DNA from: JBDKVA01 sp039679375
GTDB taxonomy: Bacteria > Bacillota > Clostridia > Acetivibrionales > DTU013
Direction: 5' to 3'
DNA length: 57,412 nt
Assembly (NCBI GenBank): GCA_039679375.1
Contig: JBDKVA010000075.1
Coordinates: 1-57,412 of the forward strand
Shown here: positions 8,729 through 17,392 of the stretch, piece after piece
How the letters are laid out: each line of letters starts with the position of its first letter
Position numbering within the stretch: position 1 is the stretch's first letter
Position numbers and translations under genes: made by a program
Notes under the pieces: generated by a model
Database searches by the model: none
The model's input: only the letters and a program-made list of their open reading frames with translations
What the model was told of the DNA's origin: nothing

Positions 8729-11700
8729 TCCCGTCTTCTCCAGCAGCTTTACAAAAGCCGCTACAACCTCTGCGCGCGTCATTTGCCTGCCCGGATAAAA
8801 ATTCCCGCTTTCATCCAGGCTCATCACATTCATATCCACAATCATCAGCACCGGATTATAATATTCCTCTTCAATGCTGCTCTCATCAGTAATATATACC
8901 CTTCCGCCGGGTATGAGATTTGCCGTGCCGATACCCTTCTTGGCAGCAAAAAGCTTTAACAATACGGCTGCCGTTTCCTGCCGATTCACGCTTTTCAAAA
9001 GCGAATTCGGACTGATTACGCCGTCAAGCCCAAGCCTGACATTCTTTTGTCTGATATCCAGCCCTGCGTTTTCCGCAGCTTTGCCCGTTACCTTTTCGTA
9101 CAGCAAAACAACCTCCCTGCAGGTTGCGTAGTTCTCCGGCATAAAATTGCTGCCGATTTCCGGAAAGATATCACTCAGGTCATATTTTGAGGACAGGCTT
9201 GTAACATAGCTTTCAGCCCAGTAACCGGCTGGTATGCCGCCGATGCTTCCCTGTGAGGACAGAATGACATATTTCCCTGTTTTCAAAAGGCTGAAGCTTA
9301 TGCTGGAGGCCGTTTGAAGTGTACTTTCGGTTATTTTTTGCCAGAACGACGTCCCATCGTATATTACATATGGCTGCATGACGCCGCTGCCGCCGGTAAA
9401 GTTCAGGCTGGCAGATACAGGAGTGTCAAAAGAGGTTACATCCCTGACCGTATAGCTCAGCTTAACAGATTGAAGTGTATTGTCGATATAAACCGACAGC
9501 TCATTTTCAATCATCCCGATGAGATTTTTTGTATACTGGTCAATCAGCTTTGCTGCTTCGGGGCCGCTTCCGACATACGTATTCAGAAGCATGCTGAGCT
9601 TTTCACTGACCAGCCCGCTTTCTTCGTCATAAAGCCTGTCATGGAACAGCTGCTTCAAATCGCTGTCTGCCCTGGAAAGTCCCATTACCTGTATGCCCAG
9701 TAAATGAATATCCGATACCCGCGTACAGTTTGCCGGAAGTGCTGCAGAAGACGTACCGGAGCGCATAATGACCATTTTTGCGTAGAGATCCTTTACCTCC
9801 TGCCTGTCCAGTATCTCTTTGATCTGTTCGCTATTCGCATTGAGAGAGGCAGGCCTCAGCAGCAGCTCCGCACCGGAGGTACGGATCACAAGGCTTCTGT
9901 TCAGTGAATTCATCGTTCTCAGCACGGAAACCGGCACATAAATTTCGTCCGTGCTGATGTTAACAGAAATATCGGTCATATCGACCACAAACGAATCCGA
10001 CGAGGTATTGGTCATTGCGTCGGCAACGCGGTCACCCTTTAGTAATATCTTGCTCGCACTGCTGTTTCCGATTGCCACCCTCCAATAATAGCCCTTTTCA
10101 AGGTCCGCCAGCCTATCAAGGAAGGTCGCCTTCTCTTGCTCCTCCCGATCCGTATTGTCATAGTCATCCTGGTTGAATTCCGTCCGGGAGCTGACCGGCC
10201 CGATGTATTTTGAATATGCGATCAGGTCGGCTTCTATCGGGTCAGCCTTGACTGTCCTGACCTTTATATAATATTTTATATTGGAGCGCAGAGGCTGATT
10301 GGCAACCATACCTCCAGGCAGGACGACCCTGGCGCTTTTTATTCTGGCGTGATAATAAATCGCATCCGAGTTCAGTGTCAATGCGGTTTCTTCCGTATAA
10401 TACGGCAGTACCGATCCGTTCCTGTCTACGTACTGTTCCAAGTCGGAGGCCGATAATACGGTATATTCGGATGCACCCTCAGCCATGATTGCTATATCAT
10501 AGCGGGAATAATTATCCATAGGCTTACCCAGCCATTTTATCTCGAGCTCATGGTAGCCATCCCTTGTTGCAGCTGCCGCTTTTTCATACACGGTTGTGTT
10601 TGCGCCCTTTATTACCCTGATATCATAGCAGGAGTTCGGTTTGAGGCCGGTAATCCTTCCGTAGTAGGTTTCTCCGTCCGTATCCTTCACAATGGTCGAC
10701 TGTGAACGCGAAATCAGCTTAAAATCAGCATCGGAAGGACCCTTTGCATAAATTTTAAAATCCTCGGCAGTCAGGCCGTATGTGGCATCCGTCCAGCAAA
10801 AGCCCAGGCTTGCGTTCACCACTGCTTCAAGTGAGAGCGGCGCCTCGATGAGCGAGGTCGTCACCGGTATAGATACCCAGACGCTTTGCGAGCCCGTTTC
10901 CAACGGATCCTTTGTCTTTACTCTCACCGCTTTCAGACTGAAATAGTACAGCTTGTTGGGGAACATTCTACGGTCAACAGTATAAGTACATACTTTTGTC
11001 GCGCTGTCGTAAGTAAATTTTCCCGGATGAGTAGGATGGCCTGTTGCAGGGGCGGGATCCAGATAAGCGAAGTCATTGTCGAGACTGTCGCTCAGTGTGT
11101 CATATTCCTGCAAAAAGCTTACATATTCCGGGTCGGTCCCATAGCTGCCAGCCCCGTCTGTCGGGCTTACCTTCCGGGTTGTCCTGATCAGTTGATACAG
11201 GACGTCCTCCTCCTGCCTGACCCACGTAAAGGTGACACTGCTGCCTGAAAGAAGCTGATTCTGGTCACTATCCAATGCAATGGAAAAGTCTGTGGGCGCA
11301 AGCGGTTTCCTCTGACTGTCGTCCGGGGCGGTAACCTCCAGCACAATGGTCGTAACAGGCAGTATGGCTGTTTCAGCAGATAAGGTGGAAACCGTTGAAC
11401 CATCTGCCCTGTTTTTTATTACAAGTCTCGTCCTGGCTGTAAAATAGTATGTCGTATTCGGCTGAAGATTTTCGCCGAACAGTCTTTTGGAGTCGGCCGC
11501 CGTAAATTTCGATATGCGGGCTTTTATGGAGGTGCTTTGCGGATCGTCGGCGCCGGTGAAACCCACATCGCCGTGGAGCTCCTCCGTCGTCCCGATACGT
11601 ACTGTAAAAGGCGTGTTGGTTCTGGTATTCATATAAATATCATAGTAAACTTCATAGGAGTATTTTGTTTCATCGTAATTGTTCGTATAGTTACTCCAGT

Positions 11701-13717
11701 CGATATTCGTAATTTTGTCAAACTTCAATTCAACAAAATTCAATACCGGCGCCACTGTCTTCCCGTTCACATCGAGAGAAAAGCTCATCGGAAGCGGCAC
11801 ATCCAGCTGAGCGCCGTTCAGCGTCGTAAAACTGGTTATGATGGACCGGTCGGACGTATACTCTTCCTCTGTTTTCCCCTCGTTCCCGGCATTGGTCGTA
11901 TACATCTGCAAATAATAGACTGTATTGGGAATCAGGAAATGCGGATAATTACCGTTTCCGGTTATATCACCGCCCTCGGCCGGCGTGCTTCCCTCCCATT
12001 TGAACAGGTCATACGCCTTCATTGTGTACGATAACCTGTTTCCCTCTTCACTTATGCTGCTTGATAATGCACTGACATACTTAACCAGCCTGTATTCGGC
12101 CGGATAGCTTCCCCAATAGGTGCCGTCGACATAAAGCGGTACATCCTCCGTAATTTCCGATTGGTTCGTATTCAAAAGGAAATGATAATAAAGGTCTTTT
12201 TTCAAAGTTTCCCAATTGGCCGGTTTGTCCCATGAAATCGTAACATCCGTAGATTTGATCGTCAATGTTGCGTTGGATGGGGTCGTTACCTGTCCTGATT
12301 TCAGGTTCCTGTCCACAATGGCGATGCCGGTCGGAAGCGGCGGCCTGCCCGTATCCACCGTCAGCGTATAGGGCATTGGGAGCGATTCAAGCCTGTCACT
12401 GGGACTGTCGGATTTGACCACGATCTTGTAATATACCTCGTTGTCGGGATTCACGCCGGAAATGACCGTTACGGCCGATTCACCGCTGAAATAGGAATCG
12501 TCCATAGTCTTCTTCACTACCCAATCCCCTGCGATTGCAGGATCATCCGTAGCCTGTACCTCATAAAAAAGCCTTGGCAGGTCCAGGCTTCCCTGATTGA
12601 TTTTATAAATCTTTACATAAATATTATTTGCACTGTCCTTCGTAAGCTGGAACCGGATCGGCGTGCTGGTATAGGATCTATCTCCCGAAATCAGGCTGCC
12701 GTTCTGATCCTCCGGATTCCCTGCCGTAACTGCGGGGACATTGGCGCCGGAGGCATCTTTAAAGATCGGCTTGATATTCATATAATACACCGTGCCCGGA
12801 TAAATTTCATTGTCCGGCAATACATAGATACCTGCAGGCGTCGTGCCTATCTGAGTCGGCACTGTTGACGTTTCATCCGCCCTGCCCCAGAGTTCAAAGC
12901 TGACAAAGCCCTGACTGTCCGGCGCGGTAACGTCCGCGCTGTGAACCGCATCACGGGATACGTTCACCGTGTAGGCAGTCGCGTTTTGACTAATCAGCAG
13001 GGAAGCCTGAGTCGACCCTGAATTAAGCAGGTTGAGCTCTGTCGATATGTTTATCCTGAAATTGAGGGTGGATATCACTCTTCCGTCATTATATATTTGA
13101 TTAAGTGAGTTCTGCATATAAGCGAGGGCATTTGCCTGATTCCCCGGAATAAAAACATTATTATTGGGATTGGAATCCACATCAGGGTATACGGTATTTT
13201 CCGGGTCATAAAAAGACTTCGGTATTTTCCAGCTCAATTTAAGCGTGGGAGTCGCGCCGATCTCACGCCCGCCGCCCAACAAACCGACATAAGCCTGATA
13301 TCCGGCATCCGACCTGAATGTGATAGACGGCAGATAAAACAGGATACCTCTTCCGATGGGTTCCCCGACAGGCTTATTATCGGCGTCGATTTCTCCATAG
13401 ACAGTGACCGTAATGTCGTAAATGTAATCATCCTTAAGACCGGAAATGCTTGCCTTATTACCGGACAGTATAGCGCCTGACACAACAAGAGCGGCAGTAT
13501 CATCCGCATTTGGCTTGTGATATGCTATTACCGCGGCTTTTGCGCCGGAAGGCTGATTCCAGCTTATATCAAGCTTCCCATTTTCATAATTCTCCACTTC
13601 AATGGTTATCTTCGACACCGCCGCGAAAACTCCATACAGACAACTGCCCAGGATACTGTAAACAAGAACGGCAGACAGTATTGCAGCCAGTGATTTTCTA
13701 ATACGTTTCCTGCCCAT
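8723..13717 (-). CDS. Giant secreted fibronectin type III / SLH-domain surface protein (2)
   Basis: 1664 residues. An N-terminal positively charged region and hydrophobic segment (about 8-33) form a signal peptide. Many FN3-like repeats follow (e.g. NLQPNTTYYFTARTRL, GLKPNSCYDIRVIKG), with two or three degenerate SLH motifs at the end (YWAESYVTSLSSKYDLSDIF, YPGRQMTRAEVVAAFVKLLE). The protein is probably exported and held in the envelope by the SLH part. It looks like a paralogue of the 4627-8577 protein. No catalytic motif was found. The start is firm: AAGGAGG lies ten bases before ATG at 13717. Upstream is a divergent prepilin peptidase gene with a copy of repeat A between them. Confidence 0.87.
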   Translation of the reverse strand: MGRKRIRKSLAAILSAVLVYSILGSCLYGVFAAVSKITIEVENYENGKLDISWNQPSGAKAAVIAYHKPNADDTAALVVSGAILSGNKASISGLKDDYIYDITVTVYGEIDADNKPVGEPIGRGILFYLPSITFRSDAGYQAYVGLLGGGREIGATPTLKLSWKIPKSFYDPENTVYPDVDSNPNNNVFIPGNQANALAYMQNSLNQIYNDGRVISTLNFRINISTELNLLNSGSTQASLLISQNATAYTVNVSRDAVHSADVTAPDSQGFVSFELWGRADETSTVPTQIGTTPAGIYVLPDNEIYPGTVYYMNIKPIFKDASGANVPAVTAGNPEDQNGSLISGDRSYTSTPIRFQLTKDSANNIYVKIYKINQGSLDLPRLFYEVQATDDPAIAGDWVVKKTMDDSYFSGESAVTVISGVNPDNEVYYKIVVKSDSPSDRLESLPMPYTLTVDTGRPPLPTGIAIVDRNLKSGQVTTPSNATLTIKSTDVTISWDKPANWETLKKDLYYHFLLNTNQSEITEDVPLYVDGTYWGSYPAEYRLVKYVSALSSSISEEGNRLSYTMKAYDLFKWEGSTPAEGGDITGNGNYPHFLIPNTVYYLQMYTTNAGNEGKTEEEYTSDRSIITSFTTLNGAQLDVPLPMSFSLDVNGKTVAPVLNFVELKFDKITNIDWSNYTNNYDETKYSYEVYYDIYMNTRTNTPFTVRIGTTEELHGDVGFTGADDPQSTSIKARISKFTAADSKRLFGENLQPNTTYYFTARTRLVIKNRADGSTVSTLSAETAILPVTTIVLEVTAPDDSQRKPLAPTDFSIALDSDQNQLLSGSSVTFTWVRQEEDVLYQLIRTTRKVSPTDGAGSYGTDPEYVSFLQEYDTLSDSLDNDFAYLDPAPATGHPTHPGKFTYDSATKVCTYTVDRRMFPNKLYYFSLKAVRVKTKDPLETGSQSVWVSIPVTTSLIEAPLSLEAVVNASLGFCWTDATYGLTAEDFKIYAKGPSDADFKLISRSQSTIVKDTDGETYYGRITGLKPNSCYDIRVIKGANTTVYEKAAAATRDGYHELEIKWLGKPMDNYSRYDIAIMAEGASEYTVLSASDLEQYVDRNGSVLPYYTEETALTLNSDAIYYHARIKSARVVLPGGMVANQPLRSNIKYYIKVRTVKADPIEADLIAYSKYIGPVSSRTEFNQDDYDNTDREEQEKATFLDRLADLEKGYYWRVAIGNSSASKILLKGDRVADAMTNTSSDSFVVDMTDISVNISTDEIYVPVSVLRTMNSLNRSLVIRTSGAELLLRPASLNANSEQIKEILDRQEVKDLYAKMVIMRSGTSSAALPANCTRVSDIHLLGIQVMGLSRADSDLKQLFHDRLYDEESGLVSEKLSMLLNTYVGSGPEAAKLIDQYTKNLIGMIENELSVYIDNTLQSVKLSYTVRDVTSFDTPVSASLNFTGGSGVMQPYVIYDGTSFWQKITESTLQTASSISFSLLKTGKYVILSSQGSIGGIPAGYWAESYVTSLSSKYDLSDIFPEIGSNFMPENYATCREVVLLYEKVTGKAAENAGLDIRQKNVRLGLDGVISPNSLLKSVNRQETAAVLLKLFAAKKGIGTANLIPGGRVYITDESSIEEEYYNPVLMIVDMNVMSLDESGNFYPGRQMTRAEVVAAFVKLLEKTGY

Positions 13718-13806
13718 AGTGCGATAACCTCCTTAAGGGTGTAACCCAATATATCTATCGGCAAAAAGATGCCTTCATTTAATAGTTTGTGATATGATAT
13801 AGGTGT

Positions 13807-13877
13807 TGTACTTATTGCCGCGAATGTAAAACTATTTTCTTGTTTTTTATTGAAATTTCGCGGCAATAAGTTACTAA
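13807..13877. repeat. Dispersed structured repeat A, copy 2 (short form)
   Basis: Contains only the long stem-loop part (CTTATTGCCGCGAA ... TTTCGCGGCAATAAG) and the terminal GTTACTAAC; the first small hairpin is missing. It lies between two divergent genes, ending 14 bases before the prepilin peptidase start, so here it cannot be a simple 3' terminator of either flanking gene. Confidence 0.9.
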
Positions 13878-13891
13878 CGGAGGAATCCTGC

Positions 13892-14410
13892 ATGATAACG
13901 AAGTACATCGTTCTGCTGCTGCTTTTGGCAGTTTCAGTGACAAGTGATCTCCGATCTTATCGGATAAACAACCTGCCCATAGCAATTGGCTATACCGCAG
14001 GACTTATTTTAAACTTCATCACCGGCGGCTTTGAAGGATTTGCATTAGCGCTTCTGGCCTCAATTATTCCGGCGGTGCTTCTTATTGCATTATTTGCGTT
14101 GAGAATGCTGGGCGCAGGTGATATCAAACTTTTCTGCGCTATCGGAGCCATTATGGGAATACAGTTTGTATTCTGTGCCATGGCCTTTTCTTTTCTGGCA
14201 GGAGGAGTTATGGCCATTGGGCTTATGATCGCCAGACGGAATCTGATACAGAGGCTGAAGCATATTGCCTCGTATATCCGGACCGTCTTTTTCACACGAT
14301 CCTTCATGCCATATACGAATTTCGGCGATAAGAGCGATGGCTCGAAATTCCACTTTTCACTGGCAATTGCGGCAGGCTGTGCGATTCAATTAGTATTATC
14401 CGGGATTTAA
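13892..14410 (+). CDS. A24 family prepilin peptidase (CpaA/TadV-like)
   Basis: 172 residues, almost entirely membrane helices. The two aspartate motifs of A24 peptidases are present: SDLRSYRINN near residue 20 and GAGDIKLF near residue 77. These enzymes cleave the leader of type IV prepilins in the membrane; the short form without the N-methylation domain is the CpaA/TadV type. The reading frame is open upstream, but that extension lies in repeat A; ATG at 13892 has GGAGGA seven bases ahead. No pilin, ATPase or secretion gene is adjacent, so it may serve pili encoded elsewhere. Confidence 0.82.
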   Translation: MITKYIVLLLLLAVSVTSDLRSYRINNLPIAIGYTAGLILNFITGGFEGFALALLASIIPAVLLIALFALRMLGAGDIKLFCAIGAIMGIQFVFCAMAFSFLAGGVMAIGLMIARRNLIQRLKHIASYIRTVFFTRSFMPYTNFGDKSDGSKFHFSLAIAAGCAIQLVLSGI

Positions 14411-14421
14411 GTCTGGCCTCT

Positions 14422-14739
14422 TTATGCCCTCCTGCTTACGATAATCTGATTTCTTCCGTTTTTGAAGGACTTTTTTACCTCATAACCGCGCATGACCAGA
14501 GTGTCATATATTTCATCCGTCTGGTGGAAATAGTTGTTGCCTATATCGAGAATGAGCGTCTCACCAGGTTTTAATTCACACGATATCTCATGAAGCGTTG
14601 TATCAATATTAAGGTTTTCGGCATTTACAGTTCTTTCTTCTTCTGCACCCTCGCCCAAGCTGCCGTTATGGCAGTCGATCTCCTTTGAAAAATCCGTGTA
14701 ATGATCCTTTTGATAATGATTGTAATGAGTGTTTTCCAT
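14422..14739 (-). CDS. Small hypothetical protein
   Basis: 105 residues, not recognised. The N-terminal third is rich in His, Asn, Tyr and acidic residues; the C-terminal 60 residues look like a compact alpha/beta domain (LKPGETLILDIG, then GYEVKKSFKNGRNQIIVSRR), a pattern that recalls TusA-like folds, though I cannot assign it to that family. There is no signal peptide. AGGAGAGG before ATG 14739 supports the start. It converges with the prepilin peptidase gene (11 bases between stops). Repeat B copy 1 lies just upstream. Confidence 0.65.
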   Translation of the reverse strand: MENTHYNHYQKDHYTDFSKEIDCHNGSLGEGAEEERTVNAENLNIDTTLHEISCELKPGETLILDIGNNYFHQTDEIYDTLVMRGYEVKKSFKNGRNQIIVSRRA

Positions 14740-14761
14740 TTTACCCTCTCCTTAGCTGCAA

Positions 14762-14850
14762 TTAAAATCCCGGGGCATTGAACCCCTCTCAATGGCGCAT
14801 TTTACTTTGCAAAATCGCCTATTTGGAGCAAGACTACGCTGCTCCATTAA
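14762..14850. repeat. Dispersed structured repeat B, copy 1
   Basis: About 89 bases closely resembling 26381-26474. Three small inverted repeats can be seen: GGGGCATTGAACCCC, ATTTTACTTTGCAAAAT (imperfect), and GGAGCA / TGCTCC around nine bases. In both copies the element lies 23 or 16 bases before the start codon of a minus-strand gene. Confidence 0.85.
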
Positions 14851-15008
14851 TAAAAGATTTGACGGCCGGATCCGTTCAAAACCGTGCTTCAACTTATATC
14901 GTTGCGGTTTGGAAGCGTGCTATGTTATAGTATTATCAACAAAAACGAATATTATATATTATAAATTTCAGAGTACCGCTGTATTTAAAATCGGACAGGT
15001 GGTCATGG

Positions 15009-15521
15009 ATGATGGAGAACAGGAATATCGTACTGATTGGAATGCCGGGCGCAGGTAAAAGCACTATTGGCGTGCTGCTTGCAAAGGCATTGATAATGCC
15101 TTTTATAGACACCGACCTTCTCATACAGCAGAGGGAGAATTGCTATTTACAGGAGCTTATCGATACACGCGGCATTCAGGAGTTTATTAAGATAGAAGAA
15201 AACATCGTCCTTGAGCTCGATGTGCACAATCATATCATCGCTACCGGCGGAAGCGTTATCTACAGCGAGGCGGCAATAATGCACCTGAAAGCTTCCGGTT
15301 ATCTTATTTTCCTGGATACAAAAATGTACCAGCTTGAGCACAGGCTCAAAAATGCCCGTAAGCGCGGCATCGCCATGAAAAAAGGGCAAACGCTCGCTGC
15401 CCTGTATAATGAAAGAGTACCTCTCTATAAAAAATATGCAGATCTGGAAGTGGACTGTTCCAGAAAACATATTGAAACAATTGTATCAGAAATAAAAAAT
15501 AAGATTTATTTTTTACTTTAA
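15009..15521 (+). CDS. Shikimate kinase-like protein
   Basis: 170 residues, a P-loop kinase of the shikimate kinase family, which transfers phosphate from ATP to shikimate in the chorismate pathway. Visible motifs: Walker A GMPGAGKST (residues 10-18), the shikimate-binding DTD, ATGGS, and a lid-like segment RLKNARKRGIAM. The usual lid sequence is altered and the protein is not beside other aro genes, so a different small substrate is possible. The start is ATG 15009, with a GGTGG-like sequence upstream; a strong terminator follows at 15592. Confidence 0.75.
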   Translation: MMENRNIVLIGMPGAGKSTIGVLLAKALIMPFIDTDLLIQQRENCYLQELIDTRGIQEFIKIEENIVLELDVHNHIIATGGSVIYSEAAIMHLKASGYLIFLDTKMYQLEHRLKNARKRGIAMKKGQTLAALYNERVPLYKKYADLEVDCSRKHIETIVSEIKNKIYFLL

Positions 15522-15591
15522 TGAATAATATGTGCAGTTTTGGGTCAATAATAATATTGACCTCACAAAATACATTTTGACCCCCTTTACA

Positions 15592-15621
15592 TGGTTAGTC
15601 GCCAGACTAACCACTTTTTTT
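15592..15621 (+). terminator. Rho-independent terminator after the shikimate kinase-like gene
   Basis: Perfect 9-base stem TGGTTAGTC / GACTAACCA with a 4-base loop, followed by CTTTTTTT. It lies 70 bases after the stop codon. A second small inverted repeat (GTCAATA / TATTGAC) precedes it. Confidence 0.9.
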
Positions 15622-15653
15622 GCCCTAATACTACATGCTTTCGCCGTAGTACT

Positions 15654-15753
15654 AATGTGGGCTACCGCCCACAACCCAACGAATGTACTTATTGCCGCGA
15701 ATGTAAAACTATTTTCTTGTTTTGTATTGCAATTTCGCAGCAATAAGTTACCA
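15654..15753. repeat. Dispersed structured repeat A, copy 3
   Basis: Full-length copy with both hairpins. It ends 11 bases from the stop of the membrane protein gene at 15764. The bases just before it (TTTCGCCGTAGTACTAATG) resemble the right end of repeat D at 56897-56914, so elements may be nested or joined here. Confidence 0.9.
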
Positions 15754-15763
15754 ATCGATGTTA

Positions 15764-16282
15764 TCACCAGTTACCGGTCTTGGGCCTGCTTTTGCCGAAT
15801 ACCAATGCAAGTCCGCCCAATACAAGAATTACGGGTATTACGAGGCTTATATCAATTGTACCAAGGAAAATCCTGAACAGGATGATTATAAAGCATGCCA
15901 GTACTATCCCTCCGAGAATACCTGCTGCCACAAGCAGCCCTTTGTGCCTTCCGGAGAAAAGATACAGCTGGAACAGGCCAATGGTAACGCCTAACAGGTA
16001 TACAGGCCAGGTATAGGCTGCAAATTTCCAGTTTGTCAGGACCTCAAAGAAAAACAATATACCGCAGGTCGTGAGGATACCGCCCGGTACAAGCAGGCCG
16101 GGAGCCCTCAGCGTAATAAAATAGGCAAGCTCAAAGCCGACGCCGAGCAGAAGTATGATCATAGGCCAAAAATCCTCAGGCCCCAGCGTTAAAATAGAAT
16201 TGTTGAACAGGAGCTTGGATGCCAGCAGAAGGCCTCCTAAAATGATCAGTATTCCACCAAGCAATGAATTATTTCTTCTCAT
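15764..16282 (-). CDS. Multi-pass membrane protein, LiaF/DUF5668-like
   Basis: 172 residues with five or six predicted membrane helices (e.g. LLGGILIILGGLLLASKLLF near the N-terminus and IPVILVLGGLALVFG near the end). The repeating hydrophobic pattern resembles the transmembrane part of LiaF/LiaI-type cell-envelope stress proteins, but the soluble C-terminal domain of LiaF is absent. Function unknown. The frame is open to 16315, but GGAGGTGTATAT directly before ATG 16282 fixes that start. The upstream gap carries a DnaA-box cluster. Confidence 0.7.
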   Translation of the reverse strand: MRRNNSLLGGILIILGGLLLASKLLFNNSILTLGPEDFWPMIILLLGVGFELAYFITLRAPGLLVPGGILTTCGILFFFEVLTNWKFAAYTWPVYLLGVTIGLFQLYLFSGRHKGLLVAAGILGGIVLACFIIILFRIFLGTIDISLVIPVILVLGGLALVFGKSRPKTGNW

Positions 16283-16386
16283 ATATACACCTCCAGGAAC
16301 GATTTGGTTTATCATACACCAGATAATACTCCGTCCTGCTATTTATGTCTGAAATTGTGTTGTTGTTTTCCTCAGAACGTCCGTTT

Positions 16387-16431
16387 TGTGGATATGCTCG
16401 CTGTGGATAATGTGGATAAGTCTGTGCATAA
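16387..16431. promoter_or_regulatory. Cluster of DnaA boxes
   Basis: Three perfect matches to TGTGNATAA (reverse of TTATNCACA) lie at 16402-16410, 16411-16419 and 16423-16431, all in one direction, the first two directly abutting. A one-off match (TGTGGATAT) is at 16387-16395. Neither neighbour is dnaA, dnaN or another replication gene, and I see no adjacent AT-rich unwinding element. It may regulate the flanking genes or titrate DnaA. Confidence 0.7.
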
Positions 16432-16508
16432 CCCTGTTTCTGAGGCTATAAGCTTGTGGAATCTCAAATTTAATGCACAGGTTATACCTGTATACGGGCA
16501 TAAATATA

Positions 16509-16548
16509 GAGGCAATCTGTGTCCTTGGCAGATCCCACAGATTGCCTC
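16509..16548. terminator. Perfect 13-base hairpin downstream of abrB
   Basis: GAGGCAATCTGTG (16509-16521) pairs perfectly with CACAGATTGCCTC (16536-16548), loop 14 bases. It lies 63 bases after the abrB stop on the minus strand. Neither side has a clean T-run, so it may be a weak terminator or an mRNA-stabilising structure. Confidence 0.55.
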
Positions 16549-16611
16549 CCTTTGAAAAATGTACCTATCAGAGATAGATATGCCATAAGTATGTACGATC
16601 CTGCTCCAGGT

Positions 16612-16851
16612 TTAACCTTTTAATTCCTTCATACAATTGACACATATATTTTTTCCCTTATAATTGATTACATCCTTAGCATCTGCACAGAAAATACATG
16701 CCGGTTCATACTTTTTCAAAATGATGCTGGAGCCTTCAGTGAAGATTTCAAGTGCGTCCTTCTCCCCTATGTCCAAAGTACGCCTGAGTTCCATAGGTAA
16801 AACGACTCTGCCAAGTTCATCAACCTTTCTGACTATACCTGTAGATTTCAT
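16612..16851 (-). CDS. AbrB/SpoVT family transition-state regulator with zinc-ribbon tail
   Basis: 79 residues. Residues 1-50 form the AbrB swapped-hairpin DNA-binding domain (GIVRKVDELGRVVLPMELRR, then LDIGEKDALEIF). The tail has CxxC ... CxxC (CIFC and CVNC), a likely zinc site. AbrB-type proteins repress stationary-phase and sporulation genes in Firmicutes. Length and start are normal; GGGGGTG lies before ATG 16851. It is transcribed divergently from gdhA with a 541-base control region between them. Confidence 0.9.
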   Translation of the reverse strand: MKSTGIVRKVDELGRVVLPMELRRTLDIGEKDALEIFTEGSSIILKKYEPACIFCADAKDVINYKGKNICVNCMKELKG

Positions 16852-17133
16852 TTTTTCACCCCCTTTATGTATTATCGTAGCGTTATTACCACTCTAAAAG
16901 CCAAATTAACTACAAAATTCTAAATATTTTACGTTTTTACATCATCCCAGCAGGAATATTGTTTTAACATTCAGCGAAATAATAATATTTTGCTGCCGGC
17001 AACTTACAGCAACTTCAAGAACTGTAACCACTATCTCATAATACCATAATATCCGCCAAATTTCTACAATTATTTCATTATTGGTATACCAGGAGTTTGA
17101 TTTGCAGCTGTGCAAGCATTTTGATGCATTTTA

Positions 17134-17230
17134 TGCATAAAAAATATTCAATTTGCATGCCTTCTTGCATTATTTGATTATAAAACTTTCAAATTTACTA
17201 TTGACAAAGTGATATCCATGATATTATATT
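17134..17230 (+). promoter_or_regulatory. gdhA control region: ATGCAT repeats and sigma-A promoter
   Basis: The 541-base gap between abrB and gdhA (16852-17392) contains no gene. At 17134-17148 lies ATGCATTTTATGCAT, followed by further GCAT motifs to about 17171, which looks like a regulator-binding array. A sigma-A promoter follows: TTGACA at 17201-17206 and TATATT at 17225-17230 (18-base spacer). This gives a leader of roughly 155 bases before gdhA. Confidence 0.55.
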
Positions 17231-17392
17231 ATAATAGTATTTGCTGGATTACTGAGCTTTATGGCACATTTTCAAAGTGTACGGGTACAATTTACAGCTA
17301 CATGAAGATGCTAACATATGAAGGAATTTTTATATAAACCTGCACATTGCATGCTAAACAGTAAATATGATAATTTATTAGGAGGTATATAG

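Noticed and set aside
16387..16431. Chromosomal origin oriC
   Set aside because: No dnaA, dnaN, rpmH or clear AT-rich unwinding element nearby; only the DnaA-box cluster can be supported.
17092..17101. TGGTATACCA upstream of gdhA as a second NagR-like operator
   Set aside because: It is only ten bases, so the half-sites are two bases closer than in TGGTATATACCA; gdhA has no clear tie to amino-sugar control.
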